64,000 nucleotides of DNA from Sphingomonas sp. Leaf34 (lineage in GTDB: Bacteria > Pseudomonadota > Alphaproteobacteria > Sphingomonadales > Sphingomonadaceae): assembly GCF_001421805.1 (NCBI RefSeq), contig NZ_LMLC01000001.1, forward strand, positions 930,001 to 994,000. The letters are read 5' to 3'. The stretch's first letter is position 1. Each line of letters starts with the position of its first letter. Positions 62,682 to 64,000 of the stretch are shown here, piece by piece. The position numbers and the translations under genes are program-made. The notes beneath the pieces were generated by a model that saw only the letters and a list, made by a program, of their open reading frames with translations, was not told the origin of the DNA and did no database searches.

Positions 62682-62920
62682 CGCAAATTAACGAAGAGCC
62701 ATGTTCTCAACGCGCTAGCAAGATTGGGCGGATCGTCTGCGACAATGCGGATGGCGTCGATCTCGGCGACGAGCGCCGACAGCGGCAGCGCGAGACGCGT
62801 TGCCGCTACCTCGAGCGCCTGCCAGAAGACGGGTTCGAGACTGATCGAGGTCTGGTGGCCAGCGATGGTGATCGAGCGTTTGACGGGGCCGTGGAAGCCG
62901 CCGGCTGGCGCCTCGATCAC
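62678..62920 (-). CDS. Ribbon-helix-helix domain protein
   Basis: 80 residues from GTG 62920, 8 bp after the cobT stop. Residues about 15-65 resemble the RHH_4 family: 'RSITIAGHQTSISLEPVFWQ', then 'LEVAATRLALPLSALVAEID'. A beta strand for DNA contact is followed by two helices forming the dimer. Such small proteins are common next to cobT or similar genes in alphaproteobacteria; the regulated genes are unknown. The 3' end overlaps Fur-like box 2 of the adjacent receptor operon. Confidence 0.75.
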   Translation of the reverse strand: MIEAPAGGFHGPVKRSITIAGHQTSISLEPVFWQALEVAATRLALPLSALVAEIDAIRIVADDPPNLASALRTWLFVNLR

Positions 62921-62927
62921 GCGGCGA

Positions 62928-64000
62928 TCACTCGGTGTCGAACAGCGACGCGAGCTGTTCGATGATCGTCCCGCCAAGCTGCTCGACATCCATGATCGTC
63001 ACGGCGCGCGCATAATAGCGGGTGACGTCGTGGCCGATGCCGATCGCGACGAGCTCGACCGGCGACTTGCTCTCGATCCAGCCGATCACCTGGCGCAGAT
63101 GGCGTTCGAGGTACGAGCCCGAGTTCACGCTAAGCGTCGAATCATCGACCGGCGCGCCGTCGCTGATCACCATCAGGATGCGACGCTCCTCGGGCCGCGC
63201 GACCAGCCGCGCATGCGCCCACATCAGCGCCTCGCCGTCGATATTTTCCTTCAGCAACCCCTCGCGCATCATCAGCCCGAGCGAGTTGCGCGCGCGCCGC
63301 CACGGTTCGTCGGCGCGCTTGTAGACGATGTGACGAATGTCGTTGAGCCGCCCCGGCTGCGGCGGACGCCCGGCGGCGAGCCACGTCTCGCGGCTCTGTC
63401 CGCCCTTCCAGGCGCGCGTCGTGAAGCCGAGGATCTCGGTCTTCACACCGCAGCGCTCGAGCGTGCGCGCGAGGATGTCCGCGCTGATCGCCGCGATCGA
63501 GATCGGTCGTCCGCGCATCGATCCCGAATTGTCGATCAGCAGGGTCACGACGGTATCGCGGAAATCGGTCTCGCGCTCGGCCTTGTAGCTCAGCGACAGC
63601 GTCGGGTTGACGATCACGCGCGCCAGCCGCGCGGCGTCGAGAATGCCCTCCTCCTGGTCGAAATCCCACGACCGCGACTGCTGCGCCATCAGGCGGCGCT
63701 GCAGGCGGTTGGCAAGCTTCGACACGGTCGATTGCAGATGCACGAGCTGCTGGTCGAGATAGCCGCGCAGCCGCGCCAGTTCGTCCGCGTCGCACAGCTC
63801 GGTCGCGGCGATCACCTCGTCGAACTGCGTCGTCCACGGCTTGTAGTCGAACGCGCCGCCCATGTCCGCGAAGGGGCGGTTCGGGCGGACCGGCTGCATC
63901 CCCTCCTCGCCATCGTCGCCTGGCTCGCCGTCGATGTCGTCCATCGACTCGTCGCTCTGCTCCTGGCCGTCGCTTTCCTCGTTCTGCTGCTCGGCCTGTT
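62928..64000 (-). CDS. cobT: Cobaltochelatase subunit CobT (5' end outside window)
   Basis: About 357 C-terminal codons; coding continues past the right edge with an acidic, Gln-rich linker ('[20 protein letters not shown]') typical of CobT. Then comes the helical middle part and a von Willebrand factor A domain with MIDAS motif '[13 protein letters not shown]' (DxSGS) and '[10 protein letters not shown]'. CobT works with the AAA+ CobS and CobN to insert cobalt into hydrogenobyrinic acid a,c-diamide in aerobic cobalamin synthesis. cobS would be expected further right; it is not in the window. Confidence 0.9.
   Translation of the reverse strand, partial: QAEQQNEESDGQEQSDESMDDIDGEPGDDGEEGMQPVRPNRPFADMGGAFDYKPWTTQFDEVIAATELCDADELARLRGYLDQQLVHLQSTVSKLANRLQRRLMAQQSRSWDFDQEEGILDAARLARVIVNPTLSLSYKAERETDFRDTVVTLLIDNSGSMRGRPISIAAISADILARTLERCGVKTEILGFTTRAWKGGQSRETWLAAGRPPQPGRLNDIRHIVYKRADEPWRRARNSLGLMMREGLLKENIDGEALMWAHARLVARPEERRILMVISDGAPVDDSTLSVNSGSYLERHLRQVIGWIESKSPVELVAIGIGHDVTRYYARAVTIMDVEQLGGTIIEQLASLFDTE

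Noticed and set aside
1..64000. CRISPR array or rRNA operon
   Set aside because: No regularly spaced direct repeats of 24-40 bp and no rRNA-like conserved stretches were seen.

Overview
The window looks like chromosomal DNA of an alphaproteobacterium of the Sphingomonas type. It is GC-rich and carries several TonB-dependent receptors (TBDRs), a TBDR / flavin-dependent halogenase / cupin / ROK-regulator glycan locus, a large NAD-specific glutamate dehydrogenase, CobT, and IS3, IS5 and IS630 transposase sequences. All assignments come from reading motifs; no database search was run.

Layout. (1) 1-3.3 kb: end of an AraC regulator and a bacteriophytochrome hybrid kinase. (2) 3.3-24 kb: a glycan-use region of intact and decayed genes. 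Intact: a secreted protein with two GH43 domains, a JmjC-like cupin and ROK repressor (ATGA-coupled), a GH3 beta-glucosidase, three coupled halogenase-family genes, a divergent TBDR and a GH5 endoglucanase. Decayed: a sugar transferase start, an IS5 remnant, GH30 and GH43 fragments, a TBDR tail and an IS630 remnant. (3) 24-35 kb: a J-domain protein, then a cytochrome bd oxidase locus (FNR-type regulator, cydX, cydB, cydA, and divergent cydD-cydC with an FNR-like box between them). It ends at a breakpoint where a broken FNR paralogue abuts a TBDR fragment and a PepSY membrane protein. (4) 35-41.7 kb: a complete IS3-type element, small lipoproteins, an M13 peptidase, arsR, an arsC broken by a 13-bp duplication, and a recombinase fragment. 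(5) 41.8-51.3 kb: a restriction island with two small XRE regulators, two tandem hsdM genes, hsdS and a very unusual hsdR whose N-terminus is an HNH nuclease plus a small unassigned domain. A frameshifted small exported protein and tRNA-Thr(CGT) follow. (6) 51.3-64 kb: ordinary chromosome, with a PAS protein, NAD-GDH, a PepSY protein, an iron-uptake operon (TBDR, Sel1 protein, PiuC-type dioxygenase) with two Fur-like boxes, a ribbon-helix-helix protein and the 3' part of cobT.

How the genes work together. The glycan region pairs outer-membrane import (TBDR) with secreted hydrolases (GH43, GH3, GH5), probably under the ROK repressor; an identical 11-mer lies before the GH3 gene and the TBDR. 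The cyd block makes a complete low-oxygen oxidase with its CydDC assembly exporter and a likely O2-sensing regulator. The best candidate for an undescribed system is the island at 42.8-50.7 kb: a type I restriction system with two different methyltransferase subunits and a motor subunit carrying a second, HNH-type nuclease, with a relic of an older hsdR start just upstream.
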